Assembly: GCA_022614695.1 (NCBI GenBank)
Contig: JAKEIC010000001.1
Span: forward strand, 1 to 38,283
Source: Planctomycetales bacterium
GTDB lineage: Bacteria > Planctomycetota > JAKEIC01
Direction: 5' to 3'
Length of the DNA stretch: 38,283 nt
Part shown: positions 1 to 6,288 of the stretch, piece by piece
Numbering within the stretch: the stretch's first letter is position 1
Layout of the letters: every line of letters starts with the position of its first letter
Translations under genes and position numbers: made by a program
The notes under the pieces: generated by a model
The model's database searches: none
What the model was told of the DNA's origin: nothing
Seen by the model: only the letters and a program-made list of their open reading frames with translations

Positions 1-2
1 CG

Positions 3-677
3 ATCGAGGATTGGCGCTCCGGCGTTGGAGAACGTCCGACGCTGGCCTGGATGTGCGCGGCGTGCGCGACGCAGCGCGTCCAAGCCCCGTGCCCGGACAA
101 GGTGAGCGCGGCGAGGGTCGAGTACCGACTGCCAAGCGGTCGCGTGGCGGATGTAGTCCTGCTCTCCGGCGACACCCCCGTCTTCGCCCTCGAAGTTCGT
201 CACACGCACGCGGTCCCGGACGAGAAGCGTGCCGACATCGGCCTCCGGTGGATGGAAGTGGAGGCGCAGGCGATTCTCTGGAATCCGACGACCTGGAGCG
301 CGTTAGCAGGCGACGTGAAGGCGGCGCGGTGCGAGTCCTGCAAGCACCCCGACCCTGAGCCCGGGGACGTGACGCGGTACATCATCGATGGGGTGGACAC
401 CCGGCGTTACCTTGCGGGCGAGCACGACTGCTGGAAGTGTGGGAACCGGGTCACGGTGTACACATGGACGGGGCACCAAGAGGTTGGGACTGACCGTCCA
501 CCAGACCCGATCCCCCCGACGGTACGTCGGACCTATCACCGCGAGATGGGCGAGTACCTCTGGCTGAATCACTGCTCCACGTGCGACGCTGTTCAGGGGG
601 ACGGGTATCTCCACTCGGGCGTGGACGGCCCCTTCTTCGGTGTGGACCCGGAGACCCTGGAAGGGCAAGCCTCGTAG
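3..677 (+). CDS. CoiA-like nuclease with zinc ribbons, 5' end outside the window
   Basis: The reading frame is open from base 3, so the ORF-track ATG at 51 is probably internal and the gene starts upstream of the window. At the visible N-terminus a CxxC pair (MCAAC) is followed by a segment RVEYRLPSGRVADVVLL, then FALEVRHTH and a downstream K. This is the arrangement of the CoiA-like/PD-(D/E)XK nuclease group: an Asp in a strand, then ExR/K followed by T-H. Further on are more Cys pairs (CESC, CWKC, CSTC), which suggests one or two extra zinc ribbons. CoiA-like proteins act on DNA in competence or occur in phage and defence settings; here the neighbours are HEPN-type genes. The nuclease family is inferred from motif layout, and the E-x-R variant of the usual ExK is a weakness. 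The 116 nt after the stop hold nothing recognisable. Confidence 0.6.
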   Translation: MEDWRSGVGERPTLAWMCAACATQRVQAPCPDKVSAARVEYRLPSGRVADVVLLSGDTPVFALEVRHTHAVPDEKRADIGLRWMEVEAQAILWNPTTWSALAGDVKAARCESCKHPDPEPGDVTRYIIDGVDTRRYLAGEHDCWKCGNRVTVYTWTGHQEVGTDRPPDPIPPTVRRTYHREMGEYLWLNHCSTCDAVQGDGYLHSGVDGPFFGVDPETLEGQAS

Positions 678-793
678 GCGTAACCGCCCCCGAACCGGGA
701 GCATCCACGCCAGGGGTTCCGAGGATCGCGCCGCACGCCTCCGGCGTGCAACCCTGTCGAACGCCGTCTCTCACTCGACGCTGGACGCCCAGG

Positions 794-1603
794 TCAGGAG
801 GCTTGCGGCGCCGGTCTCGGGGGCACCCCGCGGCCAGCGCCTTGTTCCGCCGCCGCGAGCATCCCCCTCGCCGTCACAAGGAGAGATTCGGTTTCCGTGG
901 GCGCGATCGTGCGAGCGCCCTCCAGGTACCGCGCAGCGCGGCGAGCCTCGTATAGGCGGTTGAACGCTTCACGATGCGCCGTCTCGATGTTCCCGATCTT
1001 CGACTGCCGGTTCACGCGAGCGTGGACTGCCTTGTGGTTCTGGATCTCGCCGGGGCCGTTGACGAGGGTCAGGAGCCGGGCCTTGGCGAGCAGTTCCATT
1101 GCGCTGAACAGAGTGTCAGCGAAGGCGTTCAACCACCCGCTCGCAGCCGCGTGCTCGGCCGAGCCGAGGAACTCGCGCGCGGCGTCGATGTGGCGTCGGG
1201 CGAGACCCTTGTAGTAGATGAAGTCGAACGCAAGGCTCCACCCGTTCGCCGTGCGGATCATGGTCGCGTGCCCGCAGTCGGCGAGACCCTCCTCAGTGAA
1301 CTCGACGCCACTGACCCCGAGGATGTCCTTCGGATAGACGGGCTGGCCGGGGCTCAGCGCCCCCGGCGCGACAGTCGCCTGGAACCGGGCCTGAACCTCA
1401 CGGTTGAGCCGGACGGCCGGTGCCCGCCCGTCGGGGAAGAAGATGATCTGCGCGGCCCCAAGATCGAAGTCCGGCGGGATCTCCCCACGCTCGCGGCGCC
1501 TCGCGATCTCCGGCGCCACGAACATGTCAAAGAGGTTCTGAACGACCGTACGCTCGAAGTCGGGGTTTTGGTCCCAGGTCTTGGTGGTGGCCTCCTCGCT
1601 CAC
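794..1603 (-). CDS. HEPN-like protein, second gene of a coupled pair
   Basis: A 269-residue protein. The ORF track extends it to 1801, but those extra residues overlap the upstream gene in another frame and are Arg/Gly-rich shadow. I choose the GTG at 1603 because it forms a GTGA overlap with the stop of the upstream HEPN gene, a classic translational-coupling arrangement. The C-terminal half is helical, with a segment LYEARRAARYLEG resembling the second HEPN helix (L..R..A.Y). The N-terminal half (PPDFDLGAAQIIFFPDG and the following strands) looks like a separate alpha/beta domain that I do not recognise. No clear RxxxxH ribonuclease motif is present, so it may be a non-catalytic partner or regulator of its neighbour. 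HEPN membership is an inference from helix pattern only. Confidence 0.62.
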   Translation of the reverse strand: MSEEATTKTWDQNPDFERTVVQNLFDMFVAPEIARRRERGEIPPDFDLGAAQIIFFPDGRAPAVRLNREVQARFQATVAPGALSPGQPVYPKDILGVSGVEFTEEGLADCGHATMIRTANGWSLAFDFIYYKGLARRHIDAAREFLGSAEHAAASGWLNAFADTLFSAMELLAKARLLTLVNGPGEIQNHKAVHARVNRQSKIGNIETAHREAFNRLYEARRAARYLEGARTIAPTETESLLVTARGMLAAAEQGAGRGVPPRPAPQAS

Positions 1604-2298
1604 TCGCGCGGCCCCCTTTCTCTGGTGTCCTCGGCGAGACCTGCCCGGACGAGCAACCGACGGAAGGCGATGGCTGGCCGAACCGCGTCGCTCTCCATCT
1701 CGAACTCCCCGTCCCGCGCGAAGACCGTGTTCAAGATCGGCGGCCCCACGAGATCGAGGAACTCCACCGCGGCTTTCACCGTAGTGCCCAACTCGCCCCA
1801 TGTCGGCCGGATGGCGTCCGCCCCCGCGATGGGCTCGTTGTGCGCGATCAGGTGGTTCCGCTCAACCCGGACGGCTTCGAGGGTCTCCTTGCCCTCCGCG
1901 AATCGCTTGTCCAAGAGGCGCGCGATGCCCTGTCCGACGGCGATCAAGGGGTCGGCAGGCGCCGTCACACCCGCGGCGCGCAGATGGTCGAGCACGCGAG
2001 TGGGGCTCACGACCTTGAGGTCGGCGGCCCGTTCGCGGAGGAGCGATCGGGCACGGGCGAGCGAGCGCGGGGCGCGGCCGTCGGAGGGGTTCTCGTACAG
2101 CCGCGCGATGGCGAGGAAGACCTCACGCACGCACTGCTGCTGGACTGCCGCAGCGAAGGGCGTGTAGTTCCCGGAGTCGAGTGCAGCCGCGTGCAGGCCG
2201 ATCTCACGGTACAGGGCCTTGGCTTGCGCGTACAGCAACACGTCGAGACTGACGCCCCCGGCGATCTCCAGAAGTTCGTCTGCGAGCGAGGGCGACAC
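1600..2298 (-). CDS. AbiU2-like HEPN protein
   Basis: A 232-residue, mostly helical protein starting at a GTG. The middle part (CVREVFLAIARLYENPSDG, then SLARARSLLRERA) resembles the AbiU2/HEPN arrangement in which a helix ending in 'ARL' precedes a short loop. Near residue 165 the motif VERNHLIAH fits the HEPN Rx4-6H signature (R, five residues, H), usually the RNase active site. HEPN proteins of this type act in abortive infection or toxin-antitoxin systems by cutting RNA. The stop codon overlaps the GTG of the next gene, so the two are very probably co-expressed. Twelve bases upstream of the start lies the sequence TGAGGGTTAAA (on the minus strand), which recurs in inverted orientation at 5595. 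Alternatives: a generic DUF with a HEPN fold. No signal peptide or membrane segment. Confidence 0.68.
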   Translation of the reverse strand: MSPSLADELLEIAGGVSLDVLLYAQAKALYREIGLHAAALDSGNYTPFAAAVQQQCVREVFLAIARLYENPSDGRAPRSLARARSLLRERAADLKVVSPTRVLDHLRAAGVTAPADPLIAVGQGIARLLDKRFAEGKETLEAVRVERNHLIAHNEPIAGADAIRPTWGELGTTVKAAVEFLDLVGPPILNTVFARDGEFEMESDAVRPAIAFRRLLVRAGLAEDTRERGPRE

Positions 2299-2309
2299 GG
2301 CCTACCTGC

Positions 2310-2320
2310 TTTAACCCTCA
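2310..2320 (-). repeat. Inverted-repeat copy, left (TGAGGGTTAAA on minus strand)
   Basis: The plus strand reads TTTAACCCTCA, the exact reverse complement of 5595-5605. Inward of both copies, looser shared blocks (GGTTCA, GGGGCG) occur at matching distances. CCTG occurs just outside both. It sits upstream of the HEPN gene starting at 2298. Confidence 0.6.
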
Positions 2321-2582
2321 CGTGCGGCGGCCGGTTCAGGGGGGCGTGGCGTCGCGTCCCGGATCGCGCGCCGCTGCGCTGATGGAGGCCGCCCGAGGGC
2401 GGTCGGCGGCGGATCGTTGGCGCGGCGTCCGCGCTCGCGACCGCCGCCCTCGGGAAACCTCGCACCGACTTGTCACGGATCCGGGACCAGGGCCGCGTCC
2501 GGCCGAGGCACCGTAGTTGGGATCGACTGTCCCTCCAGCCGGGCGGGTTGTCAAGGACTTGCAGGGATCGTAAGCCGCTGCG

Positions 2583-2624
2583 CCACAGCGTGTTGTGGAT
2601 TCTCCGGCCGCGTCGTGTGGAGAA
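2583..2624. repeat. Tandem hairpins with DnaA-box-like 9-mers
   Basis: Two neighbouring inverted repeats: CCACA/TGTGG (2583-2598) and TTCTCC/GGAGAA (2600-2624). On the minus strand they contain TTCTCCACA (2624-2616), which fits the relaxed DnaA-box form TTNTNCACA, and the weaker GAATCCACA (2602-2594). They lie upstream of nothing coding and near a Rep-like gene, so an origin role is possible but unproven. Confidence 0.3.
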
Positions 2625-2884
2625 CAGGAACGCCAGCCCGTGGCGCAGATCCTCACGCCGGCCCTCGCCTCCACCGCGGGCGAGGTCAGGAGTGCCAGAC
2701 GCCGGTCCAGGCGCCTTGCCGGTGCCCCGAGCGGGAGCCCGCGGGCTCGGGCAGCCGCCGCGGCGGACACCCGCTGTCCCGCCGCTCCGACGCGGGTTCG
2801 GCCCCGCCGAACGGCCCACTTCTGCGGCCCGTCCGCCGCCCCGTCGGTCCACGATGCACGTCCTCGCGAGGCGGGGCCTGCGGG

Positions 2885-2983
2885 TATATAGGCGTAGGAG
2901 GGGGGCCGGCAGAGGCGCGCCGCGGGGCCTGATTGGGCTCTCCCGCCGAACAGACGCGGGGGGCAGGATGCGCCTGATCCCGC
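2885..2983 (+). repeat. Duplicated ~100-base unit, copy 1
   Basis: Begins TATATAGGC and ends with a 34-base block starting ACAGACGCGGGGGG. The two landmarks are 65 bases apart, exactly as in copy 2 at 3100. The end block can fold as CAGG-ATGCG-CCTG. Only the ends are strongly conserved; the interior is GC-rich and has diverged. Confidence 0.6.
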
Positions 2984-3099
2984 GACTGCCCGGGGGGCCA
3001 CACGGACGACCGCGGCTCCGTGTGCTCGGCGTACATGGGCGGTTCCCGCGGAGCCGTGCGGCCGAGACCGCTGCGTGCTGAAGCGCGCGATCTCGTGGC

Positions 3100-3198
3100 T
3101 ACATAGGCCGGGGAGGCCCGCCCCGGGAGCGGTGCCAAGCGGCATGAGGGGGTGCCCCACCGGGACAGACGCGGGGGGCAGGATGCGCCTCATCCCGC
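3100..3198 (+). repeat. Duplicated ~100-base unit, copy 2
   Basis: Begins TACATAGGC, and 65 bases later has the same 34-base block as copy 1 with one mismatch (G to C). That change lets the end block fold as GGATG-CGCCT-CATCC. The interior contains GGCA-TGAGGGGG-TGCC, where copy 1 has GGGCC-TGATTG-GGCTC, so both interiors can form a small hairpin at a similar place. Confidence 0.6.
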
Positions 3199-3223
3199 AG
3201 GGGCTCAGGGGCGCCGGCCGCCC

Positions 3224-3236
3224 TGACACACTGTCA
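3224..3236 (+). promoter_or_regulatory. TGACA-CAC-TGTCA dyad, copy 1
   Basis: A 13-base dyad TGACACACTGTCA overlapping the stop of the last gene of the Rep-like operon. It is identical to the copy at 5041-5053, with a variant at 4370-4382 and a longer version at 10958-10974. It could be an operator or a small hairpin recognised by the Rep-like protein. Confidence 0.5.
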
Positions 3237-3743
3237 CAGCGACGTTCCCGGCACCGGGTGGTCGAGGTAGTCCCCCTCGCACCCCGCCGGCCCGCCGCAG
3301 TCGAGCGCCCGGCCCTCGATCCCGCTCTCGATTCCGCCGGGAACGGTCCGCACGCGGATCCACCAAACGCGCAGCCCCATCATTTCGGCCTCGGCCATGA
3401 CGGCGCGCGCGATCCCGTCACGCGCGAGAAGTCGGGTCGCGTACCACCATGGGCAGTGCCAGGGGAGTGGCTCGTGCGAGGCCAGCGCATCGACGACGTG
3501 ACCGACAAGCACGACGAGCCGGCGGTGGCGCCCGCGGCCGACGAGCGCGACCGGCTCGGTGGCGGGAAGCGAGCCCCCGCCGCACGCTCCCCACGCGACC
3601 TCGGCCGCCGCTCGGGTGCGACGCTTCTGGCGGAGCCAATCGGCGAAGGCCGCCGCGTTTTCGGGCGGGGGGACGAGGGGGCGACGCGGTGCGCAATGCC
3701 GACGGTGCCGGACGGATCTACGGTGGCAGGACGTGCCCCGCAC
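3234..3743 (-). CDS. Hypothetical protein, third gene of the Rep-like operon
   Basis: A 169-residue reading of this ORF using the GTG at 3743, which lies two bases after the stop of the upstream gene. The longer ORF-track start (4016) would overlap that gene entirely and adds only low-complexity residues. The protein starts with a basic His/Arg/Cys-rich segment, then a charged helix (FADWLRQKRRTRAAAEVAW), a hydrophobic strand (RLVVLVGHVVDAL), a Trp-rich stretch (PLPWHCPWWYATRLLARDG) and a C-terminal part with two Cys. I do not recognise the family. The mix of hydrophobic strands and Trp looks protein-like rather than shadow. The stop overlaps a TGACACACTGTCA dyad. The tight spacing to the upstream gene implies a shared transcript with the Rep-like protein. 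Confidence 0.5.
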   Translation of the reverse strand: MRGTSCHRRSVRHRRHCAPRRPLVPPPENAAAFADWLRQKRRTRAAAEVAWGACGGGSLPATEPVALVGRGRHRRLVVLVGHVVDALASHEPLPWHCPWWYATRLLARDGIARAVMAEAEMMGLRVWWIRVRTVPGGIESGIEGRALDCGGPAGCEGDYLDHPVPGTSL

Positions 3744-3745
3744 GC

Positions 3746-4402
3746 TCAACGCCGAGGCCCCTTGGCGCGCCGTAGCGCCCACGTGAACAGCGCCGCCGGA
3801 CGCCGCACAAGCAGGGCCTCCGAGGCGAGCCGATCCACCAACCCGCGCGAGTGATGAGCAGGGTCGTACTCCCGCCGGAGCGCGGGCACGAGCGTGTACC
3901 CTTTCATCTTCCGCTTTAGCAGGTCCACGAGGTCGACTGGCGGCCCGGCTGGACGCCCCTCGGCGAGGCGGCGACGCAGGAGTTGCGCCACGACCTCCGG
4001 CGGTCGGGGCTCCCACCCCTGAGACGAGAGATCATCCCCACTCCCGACCGGACGCTCCTCGGGCGGCTCTCCTCCGGTGGGCGAGTCCGTCGCGGGCTGT
4101 CGGTCTTTGGGTACGCTTGTGCGAGCGAAGCCACCCGGGGGAGTCCCCAACGGTTTCGGGTGACGGATCGGAAGCGTGGGTCCGGCACGATTCGTCCGCC
4201 GTCGAGCGTCGCTCGGCGAGGTCTGGTCCCTCGGATCTTGGTGCTCGTAGTTGGCTCGAGGAGCGTGATCGTGGGGCTCGCTCGCTGCGCTCGCGCGCCC
4301 TAGCCGCCTTGCGGCGGCTTCAGGAGTCCTCCCGGAGCCCCCGAGTTCTGGCCCGCCGGCCACCCGATGTAACAGTGTGTCACCGCCCTCCCGGCGTCTC
4401 AC
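3746..4402 (-). CDS. Hypothetical protein, second gene of the Rep-like operon
   Basis: A 218-residue ORF whose GTG start overlaps the stop of the Rep-like gene as GTGA. The first half is disordered (Pro, Arg, Thr-rich). The second half, from about residue 110, looks folded: VVAQLLRRRLAEG, VDLVDLLKRKMKGYTLVPALRREYDP, then a helical C-terminus ending in basic residues. I do not recognise a family. Such a basic, helical C-terminus would suit a nucleic-acid-binding accessory protein, but that is a guess. A variant dyad (TGACACACTGTTA on the minus strand) lies within its first codons, so it may overlap a regulatory or structural DNA site. The true start could also be internal, since the N-terminal third is low-complexity. 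Confidence 0.5.
   Translation of the reverse strand: MRRREGGDTLLHRVAGGPELGGSGRTPEAAARRLGRASAASEPHDHAPRANYEHQDPRDQTSPSDARRRTNRAGPTLPIRHPKPLGTPPGGFARTSVPKDRQPATDSPTGGEPPEERPVGSGDDLSSQGWEPRPPEVVAQLLRRRLAEGRPAGPPVDLVDLLKRKMKGYTLVPALRREYDPAHHSRGLVDRLASEALLVRRPAALFTWALRRAKGPRR
4370..4382 (-). promoter_or_regulatory. TGACA-CAC-TGTTA dyad, copy 2 (variant)
   Basis: The minus strand reads TGACACACTGTTA, one base from the copies at 3224 and 5041 and in the opposite orientation. It lies inside the first codons of the 218-residue protein. Confidence 0.45.
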
Positions 4403-5595
4403 ACGCCCACGTACCTCGTCGGCCGCGAGACACGTTCGCGCTTCTCGGCACGCCGCCTCGCCTCCGCCGGTCGCCCCAAGCGCCGGAGCCCAACCTCACG
4501 CGCGCGGGCGAGATCGGTGAGATACGGCACGAGATGAAGGAACTCGAACGCCCGCGGGAACCAAGCACCCAAGAACCGCCGCCGAAGCCCGAAGCCCGGG
4601 TGAAGCCCGTACACGCCACGGAGGGCGCGGCTTTCGTAGCCTCCATCGAGCAGCCCATCACGGAAGATCCAGAGCCGCCGGACCCCAGGCTCGTACGTCA
4701 GAGCGTCGAGCGCGGCGAACGCGGCCCTCGCCGTCAGCGGGTGCCACCGCGCGCGGCGATCCCGCAGGTGAGCCCGCTCGTCCACATACGGTTTGGACCA
4801 GTACCGGATCCAGCCCGCGTTTACGGGGCCGCCGCCGTCGGGCCACGCGAAGAAGGGAGCCCCCAGGCGACCGAAGGCGAGGTCGGCAGCCCTCAGCGCG
4901 ACGTGCGGCTCGACCAACAGCAAGCCGTGGACGTGCACGAGCAGGGGCGGCGGGTCGTCGCCGTGGAACTGCGCGATCTCGACCTTGAGGCCGGAGCCCT
5001 CGATCAGGCGATGCTCGGCGAGGAAGGGGCGAAGATCCCCTGACACACTGTCAAGGCGGTCGCGGAGGTACGCGGCGCTGAAGTCCTCTACGGGGCAGGG
5101 CGGGAAGGCCCAGGTGGGGGCGAGACGGTCCAAGCCCGCCCACCGCTCCATGACCGCGATCACCTGCCGCACTACAGGCCCGAGGTCCACCCGGACGCAC
5201 TCGCCGCACCCAAGGTGGCGGCACCCAGGGACGATCCTGCCGTCCTCGTCGAGGCAGGACTCCCCCCGCAGCACACGGCGGTGGCGCTCGCAGAAGGGCA
5301 GGTCCGGGAAAGGGGTGGGGGAATAGACTAGGGGCTTGGGGCTCACGGTGGCGCTCCCGATCGGCCTGCCCGGCGGGGGACGGCCGGGAGCGCCAACTCC
5401 ACACCGCGCCCCCGCCGGGCTGACCTCGACGGACCGGGGAATGGTCGCATCGACTGGACGCCCCGTCAAGGGGCAGAACGCCCCATCCCATTGCCACCAC
5501 GTTACTTGAGTTGCTGTCGGGTGGCGCGGAACCTCGCCGGTCGGCCCCCGGATCACGGGCTCGCCTCGCGCCCCGAGTGAACCTATCCGTAGCAT
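4399..5595 (-). CDS. Candidate HUH-type replication initiator or relaxase-like protein
   Basis: About 398 residues from the ATG at 5595; the ORF-track start at 5673 would run into the divergent gene. A Cys/His cluster (CRHLGCGEC) precedes a segment with the layout of rolling-circle Rep proteins: a hydrophobic strand with TWAFPP (possible motif 1), then EIAQFHGDDPPPLLVHVHGLLLV. In that segment HVH fits the HUH metal-binding motif 2. Then comes WIRYWSKPY, which resembles the YxxK(Y) catalytic motif 3. HUH Rep proteins nick one DNA strand through the Tyr to start replication or transposition of plasmids and related elements. The next gene overlaps by GTGA, so this heads a three-gene operon. A TGACACACTGTCA dyad lies inside it. 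The start is uncertain and the first 90 residues are Pro-rich. Family assignment rests on motif order only. Confidence 0.6.
   Translation of the reverse strand: MLRIGSLGARGEPVIRGPTGEVPRHPTATQVTWWQWDGAFCPLTGRPVDATIPRSVEVSPAGARCGVGAPGRPPPGRPIGSATVSPKPLVYSPTPFPDLPFCERHRRVLRGESCLDEDGRIVPGCRHLGCGECVRVDLGPVVRQVIAVMERWAGLDRLAPTWAFPPCPVEDFSAAYLRDRLDSVSGDLRPFLAEHRLIEGSGLKVEIAQFHGDDPPPLLVHVHGLLLVEPHVALRAADLAFGRLGAPFFAWPDGGGPVNAGWIRYWSKPYVDERAHLRDRRARWHPLTARAAFAALDALTYEPGVRRLWIFRDGLLDGGYESRALRGVYGLHPGFGLRRRFLGAWFPRAFEFLHLVPYLTDLARAREVGLRRLGRPAEARRRAEKRERVSRPTRYVGV
5041..5053 (+). promoter_or_regulatory. TGACA-CAC-TGTCA dyad, copy 3
   Basis: Exact copy of the 3224-3236 sequence, inside the Rep-like gene, where it is read in the codons for D-S-V-S. 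Its position within coding sequence argues for a DNA- or RNA-structure role rather than a simple promoter operator. Confidence 0.45.
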
Positions 5596-5605
5596 GAGGG
5601 TTAAA
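5595..5605 (+). repeat. Inverted-repeat copy, right (TGAGGGTTAAA)
   Basis: Exact inverted partner of 2310-2320. The two copies bracket the gene-free stretch and the Rep-like operon (about 3.3 kb). It lies in the 40-base gap between the Rep-like start and the start of the SIR2 operon, about 30 bases upstream of the latter. Confidence 0.6.
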
Positions 5606-5635
5606 TCATCAGGCACGAAAGCCCGGGAGGCTGTC

Positions 5636-6016
5636 ATGGGGTGCGGGGCGCGGAAGTTCGAGCGGCCGTTCATCGGCGCATGGCCGTGGGACGGGCTGCC
5701 CGACGAGGCCGAGTTGTGGGTCGCCGGTGGGCCACGGACGCTCCGCCGAACATCCTGGGTGAGCGGCGGGCCGGGGGTCGTGGCCGAGTACCGGGAGGCT
5801 GTGGCCCGGAACTCGCTTCACTTGAAGGTCCGAGAGGACTGGACGTACCGCGCCGATCACGTGGACCGGGTGAACCCCGACGGCGACGCGGCGCTCGCGC
5901 CGGTCGCCCACTTCCTGCAGGACACCGACCTCGGCTGCGCCATCGCCGCGGGCGCGAAGGTCGCGGCGGGGATCCTGGTCTTGGCCGCGATCATCGGCGC
6001 GGTGTCGAAGGCGTAG
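5636..6016 (+). CDS. Small protein with C-terminal membrane segment, first gene of SIR2 operon
   Basis: A 126-residue protein. I choose the ATG at 5636 because a GGGAGG ribosome site lies about 5 bases upstream; the ORF-track ATG at 5594 overlaps the divergent Rep-like start and has no such site. The body is Trp/Arg-rich and unrecognised. The last 25 residues (GAKVAAGILVLAAIIGAVSKA) form one hydrophobic segment, which suggests a tail-anchored or pore-type membrane protein. It is separated by about 30 bases from the zinc-ribbon gene and lies in the same direction as the SIR2 gene, so the three are probably co-transcribed. A membrane partner next to a SIR2 protein would suit an abortive-infection design, but the function is inferred from context only. 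Confidence 0.6.
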   Translation: MGCGARKFERPFIGAWPWDGLPDEAELWVAGGPRTLRRTSWVSGGPGVVAEYREAVARNSLHLKVREDWTYRADHVDRVNPDGDAALAPVAHFLQDTDLGCAIAAGAKVAAGILVLAAIIGAVSKA

Positions 6017-6045
6017 TTCCAGCCGGAACTGGAAGGGACAGGCGG

Positions 6046-6288
6046 ATGCCGCTCTCATCAAGCAAGAAGGACGAGATCCTGCAGCACCTTCGGTCCAAGG
6101 TGAACGGTCCATGCCCCATGTGCGGTCAGGGGAATCGGGGTCTCGACGAGAACCTCTCGTTCCTCGGGATCCTTGATCCCGAGTACAAGCAGCCGGTCGC
6201 CGGTGGCCTCTTTCCGGTGGTCGTGGTCACCTGCGCGAACTGCCATTACGTCTCACTGTTCGCAGCGATGCCTCTCCACGCGGTCTGA
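6046..6288 (+). CDS. Zinc-ribbon protein, second gene of SIR2 operon
   Basis: An 80-residue protein beginning MPLSSSKKDEILQHL, preceded by GGAAGGGACAGG. Two CxxC knuckles (CPMC near residue 24 and CANC near residue 64) are separated by about 40 residues that include a hydrophobic strand FPVVVVT, followed by HYVSLFAA. This is the general pattern of small one-ribbon proteins found in phages, plasmids and defence loci ('CP.CG ... V..tC..CgyV..f'). It probably binds zinc and may bind a partner protein or nucleic acid. Its stop codon overlaps the ATG of the SIR2 gene by one base (TGATG), so the two are translationally coupled and likely work together. Confidence 0.72.
   Translation: MPLSSSKKDEILQHLRSKVNGPCPMCGQGNRGLDENLSFLGILDPEYKQPVAGGLFPVVVVTCANCHYVSLFAAMPLHAV

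Larger units (their letters stand above)
2299..3233. other. Gene-free stretch of about 0.9 kb with repeats and hairpins
   Basis: The six-frame ORFs here are all Arg/Pro/Gly-rich shadows that overlap each other and show no protein-like pattern, so I call no gene. The stretch contains a TTTAACCCTCA element (2310-2320), two adjacent hairpins with DnaA-box-like cores (2583-2624), and two copies of an approximately 100-base unit (2885-2983 and 3100-3198). It also has a long inverted repeat CGGCTCCG/CGGAGCCG near 3012-3055 and a TGACACACTGTCA dyad at its right edge. It lies between the end of the Rep-like operon and the start of the HEPN pair, both transcribed leftward. It could be an untranslated leader, a structured RNA region or an origin-like region; which one cannot be decided from the sequence alone. 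Confidence 0.6.

Noticed and set aside
2007-3229. Long minus-strand ORFs in the gene-free stretch (to 2852 and 3229)
   Set aside because: Low-complexity Arg/Pro/Ala translation with overlapping alternatives in all frames and no motif or ribosome site.
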